Assembly: GCF_008639165.1 (NCBI RefSeq)
Contig: NZ_CP029197.1
Span: 1,116,001 to 1,180,000 of the forward strand
Length of the DNA: 64,000 bases
Source: Streptomyces venezuelae ATCC 10712
Lineage (GTDB): Bacteria > Actinomycetota > Actinomycetes > Streptomycetales > Streptomycetaceae
Reading direction: 5' to 3'
Part shown: piece after piece, positions 61,243-64,000 of the stretch
How the letters are laid out: each line of letters opens with the position of its first letter
Numbering within the stretch: the stretch's first letter is position 1
Program-made: the position numbers and the translations under genes
Notes under the pieces: model-generated
What the model was told of the DNA's origin: nothing
What the model saw: the letters and a program-made list of their open reading frames with translations, nothing else
The model's database searches: none

Positions 61243-62295
61243 TCAGCCGCGTACGCCCGCGGGTGCCGTCCTCACCCGGTGCGCGGGGTCGCGGACCTCG
61301 CCCACCAGCATCTCCAGGACGTCCTCGAGGGCGACCAGGCCGAGGACCCGGCCCGAGCCGTCGGCGACCTGCGCCAGATGGGTGGCGGCCCGGCGCATCA
61401 CGGTGAGGGCGTCGTCGAGGGGCAGTTCGGCGCGGACCGTCGCCATCGGCCGCCACAGCCGCTGCGGCACCGCCCGCTCCCGTTCCTCCAGGTCGAGGAC
61501 GTCCTTCACGTGCACGAAGCCCATGAAGGTGGCGCCCGCCCCGCCGCGGACCGGGAAGCGCGAGTAGCCGGTGCGGACGGTCAGCTCCTCGATCTCGCGC
61601 GGGGTGACCGACGGCGGGACCGTGACCAGGGAGGCCGGGGCGATGAGGACGTCCGTCACCGGGCGGGTGCCCAGTTCGAGGGCGTCCTCGAGGCGTTCCT
61701 GCTCGGCGGGGTCCAGCAGCCCGGCCTGGCCGGCGTCCTCGACGAGCCGGCCCAGCTGGGCGCTGGTGAAGACCGCCTCCACCTCGTCCTTCGGCTCGAC
61801 CTTGAAGGCCCGCAGCACCAGCCGGGCGCAGGCGCCGAGCGCGGCCGTCACCGGCCGGCAGAGCCGGGCGAAGCCGACCAGGCCGGGGGCGAGCCAGAGC
61901 GCGGTCCGCTCGGGCGCGGCCATCGCCAGATTCTTCGGGACCATCTCGCCGATGACGAGGTGGAGGAAGACGACCGCGGCGAGGGCGATGACGTAGCCGA
62001 GCGGGTGGATGAGCGCCTCCGGGACCCCGACCGTGTGGAAGACCGGTTCGAGGAGACGGGCCACGGTCGGCTCGGCGACGGCGCCGAGGGTCAGCGAGCA
62101 GACGGTGATGCCGAACTGCGCGGCGGCCATCATCTGCGGCAGGTTCTCCAGACCGTGCAGGACCTGCTTGGCCCGGGCGCCGCCGAGCGGCTCGATCTGG
62201 CTGCGGCGGACGGAGACGAGCGCGAACTCGGCCCCGACGAAGAAGCCGTTCGCCAGGACGAGGAGGACGGCGAAGAGGAGTTGCAGGGTGCTCAT
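61243..62295 (-). CDS. CNNM/hemolysin-C family membrane protein (second copy)
   Basis: A 350-residue protein with a CNNM transmembrane domain (ANGFFVGAEFALVSVRRSQI near residue 15, then GEMVPKNLA) followed by a pair of CBS domains. It is shorter than its neighbour and lacks the C-terminal CorC_HlyC domain. Members are linked to magnesium/cobalt export. The ATG overlaps the upstream stop as ATGA, so the two CNNM proteins are co-translated and may form a heterodimer. Confidence 0.92.
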   Translation of the reverse strand: MSTLQLLFAVLLVLANGFFVGAEFALVSVRRSQIEPLGGARAKQVLHGLENLPQMMAAAQFGITVCSLTLGAVAEPTVARLLEPVFHTVGVPEALIHPLGYVIALAAVVFLHLVIGEMVPKNLAMAAPERTALWLAPGLVGFARLCRPVTAALGACARLVLRAFKVEPKDEVEAVFTSAQLGRLVEDAGQAGLLDPAEQERLEDALELGTRPVTDVLIAPASLVTVPPSVTPREIEELTVRTGYSRFPVRGGAGATFMGFVHVKDVLDLEERERAVPQRLWRPMATVRAELPLDDALTVMRRAATHLAQVADGSGRVLGLVALEDVLEMLVGEVRDPAHRVRTAPAGVRG

Positions 62296-63821
62296 CGGAC
62301 GGCCTCCGCCGGGACGGGGGCCTGGGCCGGAGCCCGGCCGGGGGCCCGGGCCGGAGCCGGGGCGGCGGAGTCCGTGTCCGGGCCGTGGAGCGGGGCCGCG
62401 GAGACCACGTCCGGCCCGGGGGCCGTTGCCGACCCGGGGGCCATCTCCGGTCCGGGGGCCGTCTCCGAACCGGGAGCCGGGGCGGCGGAGTCCGCCGTGG
62501 TGTCCTGGTCGGTGGAGGTACGGACGATCCGCACCCGCTCGGCCCGGTAGCGGTCGACCTGGCGGACCGAGAGCCGCCAGCCGGGGAGTTCGGCCCGGTC
62601 GCCGGGGGCGGGGATGCGCCCGAGGAGATCGGCGACGAGCCCGGCGACGGTCTCGTACGGCCCGTCGGGCACGTCGAGGCCTATCCGGCGCAGGATGTGG
62701 ACCCGGCAGGAGCCGTCGGCCTCCCAGGCGGGCCGGCCGTCCTCGGCGGGGGCGGCGGCCAGTTCGGGCCGTCCGTCGGCCACCGTGTCGTGCTCGTCGC
62801 GGACCTCGCCGACGAGTTCCTCGACGATGTCCTCCAGGGTGACGACCCCGGCCGTGCCGCCGTACTCGTCGACGACGACGGCGATCGGCTGCTCGCGGCG
62901 GAGCCGTTCCAGCAGGGTCTGGGCGGGCAGCGTCTCGGGCACCAGGAGCGGCGGGACCGCGATCCGGCCGACCGGCGTGCGGAGCCGGGCGTGCGGGGCG
63001 ACGGCCAGCGCGTCCTTGAGGTGGACCATGCCGACGACCTCGTCGATGCGGTCGCGGTAGACCGGGAAGCGGGAGAGTCCGGTGGCCCGGGTGAGGTTGA
63101 CGACGTCGGCCGCGGTGGCGTCCCACTGGAGGGCGCTCACCTTGACGCGTGGGGTCATCACCTGCCCGGCGGTGAGGCCGCCGAGGGACAGGGTCCGTAC
63201 GAAGAGGTCGGCGGTGTCCTGTTCGAGGGTGCCGGCCAGGGCGGAGTGGCGGGCCAGGGAGACCAGCTCGCCGGGGGTGCGGACGGAGTCCAGCTCCTCG
63301 GTGGGCTCGACGCCCAGGAGCCGTACGAGCCGGTTCGCGACCCGGTTGAGCAGGGAGATCACCGGCCGGAAGAGGGCGGAGAAGCGGCGCTGCGGGGTGG
63401 CCACGAACCGGGCCACCTGGAGCGGCCGGGAGACCGCCCAGTTCTTCGGCACGAGCTCGCCGACCACCATCTGGACGGCGGAGGCGAGCAGCATCCCGAT
63501 CACCACCGAGATGCCGGAGACGGCCCCGGCGGGCAGTCCGGTCGCGGTGAGCGGTCCGTGCAGCAGTCCGGCGAGCGCGGGCTCGGCGAGCATGCCGACG
63601 ACGAGGGAGGTGATGGTGATGCCCAGCTGGGTGCCGGAGAGCTGGAAGGACAGCTCGCGCAGGGCGGTGACGACGGTGCGGGCGCGCCGGTCGCCGGTGG
63701 CCGCGGCCCGCTCGGCCTCGGCTCGCTCGACGGTCACGAGACCGAACTCGGCGGCCACGAAGAAGCCGTTGGCGAGGATGAGGACGAAGGCCGCGACGAG
63801 CAGCAGAAGGGAGACGATCAT
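62292..63821 (-). CDS. CNNM/hemolysin-C family membrane protein with CorC domain
   Basis: A 509-residue protein with the CNNM membrane domain (ANGFFVAAEFGLVTVERAE, GELVPKNWA), a CBS pair (VMTPRVKVSAL and VVVDEYGGTAGVVTLEDI) and a C-terminal CorC_HlyC domain (about 355-430). An Ala/Pro-rich tail follows. Magnesium or cobalt transport is the family role. It is first in a two-gene operon. The Ala/Pro tail with GPE-type repeats is unusual for the family and probably disordered. Confidence 0.93.
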   Translation of the reverse strand: MIVSLLLLVAAFVLILANGFFVAAEFGLVTVERAEAERAAATGDRRARTVVTALRELSFQLSGTQLGITITSLVVGMLAEPALAGLLHGPLTATGLPAGAVSGISVVIGMLLASAVQMVVGELVPKNWAVSRPLQVARFVATPQRRFSALFRPVISLLNRVANRLVRLLGVEPTEELDSVRTPGELVSLARHSALAGTLEQDTADLFVRTLSLGGLTAGQVMTPRVKVSALQWDATAADVVNLTRATGLSRFPVYRDRIDEVVGMVHLKDALAVAPHARLRTPVGRIAVPPLLVPETLPAQTLLERLRREQPIAVVVDEYGGTAGVVTLEDIVEELVGEVRDEHDTVADGRPELAAAPAEDGRPAWEADGSCRVHILRRIGLDVPDGPYETVAGLVADLLGRIPAPGDRAELPGWRLSVRQVDRYRAERVRIVRTSTDQDTTADSAAPAPGSETAPGPEMAPGSATAPGPDVVSAAPLHGPDTDSAAPAPARAPGRAPAQAPVPAEAVR

Positions 63822-64000
63822 GCCGCCGCCTCCAGGGAGGGGGCGGCGCAGGTACTACCGGACGATCCGTCCATTGCTGGAGGGAGTCACTCCTCGGGTC
63901 GAAGGGTGGCCTCGCGGGCCGTGGGTACGGCCCTGCACATGCGAGGCGGTGGTGCGCTCGGCACCACCGCCTCCAGAGTAGTCACGCGAAGGCCCGGAAG
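63822..64000. other. region upstream of the CNNM operon
   Basis: The 179 bp to the window edge contain the expected leftward promoter zone but no consensus I trust, no magnesium riboswitch fold that I can recognise, and no gene. Confidence 0.4.

Overview
The window is high-GC (roughly 72-73 percent by eye) chromosomal DNA with tightly packed genes, frequent ATGA/GTGA stop-start overlaps, GTG and TTG starts and strong G/C third-position bias. With a conservon, RbpA, Ppm1, an SCO1431-type small membrane protein and MocR/YczE genes, this points to a Streptomyces chromosome. From memory, the stretch from about 35.9 to 52.4 kb looks collinear with the S. coelicolor SCO1416-SCO1431 neighbourhood (SCO1421 is rbpA, SCO1423 is ppm1). 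No tRNA, rRNA, insertion sequence, prophage or CRISPR array was recognised.

Layout. 0-9.2 kb: a possible sigma-factor tail and a CU044_5270-type membrane protein, acetoacetate-CoA ligase, a GH31 glucosidase, a NUDIX hydrolase, a secreted VanX-like dipeptidase, and a DUF35/thiolase pair. 9.2-13.9 kb: a complete conservon (CvnA kinase, CvnB roadblock, CvnC DUF742, CvnD GTPase) read leftwards. 14.8-22.6 kb: a four-gene operon around a 1564-residue SMC/MukB-like ATPase, coupled by GTGA overlaps, with a probable leaderless promoter. 22.8-29.7 kb: a GntR regulator divergent from pxpABC (ATP-dependent 5-oxoprolinase), facing a second, unrelated fused HyuA-HyuB 5-oxoprolinase. That enzyme ends a leftward operon with an SGNH hydrolase and two GT4 glycosyltransferases. 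33.1-33.3 kb: a 32-bp minisatellite, then HEAT-like and ankyrin proteins.

35.9-52.4 kb: a small membrane protein and an FtsK-like ATPase without the P-loop lysine; MocR regulator and YczE-like protein; GDPD; MFS transporter; rbpA with a consensus SigR promoter; fxsA; ppm1; amidohydrolase; Lrp regulator; a phosphotransferase and its partner protein; a low-complexity protein; acyl-CoA dehydrogenase; and the SCO1431-type protein.

52.7-56.3 kb: a decaying polymorphic-toxin locus. A WXG-like/Tox-REase toxin is broken by three single-base indels and followed by an intact putative immunity gene. Next come an orphan toxin C-terminus with its own frameshift and a lipoprotein gene with an internal lesion. 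No other stretch of the window shows comparable frame damage.

56.5-64 kb: a secreted C39-type peptidase, a small P-loop kinase, a possible small RNA with a terminator, an EccA-like TPR-AAA ATPase, and two coupled CNNM/CorC-type membrane proteins.

The two least explained systems are the SMC-like operon, which lacks the nuclease gene expected of Wadjet-type systems, and the toxin graveyard.
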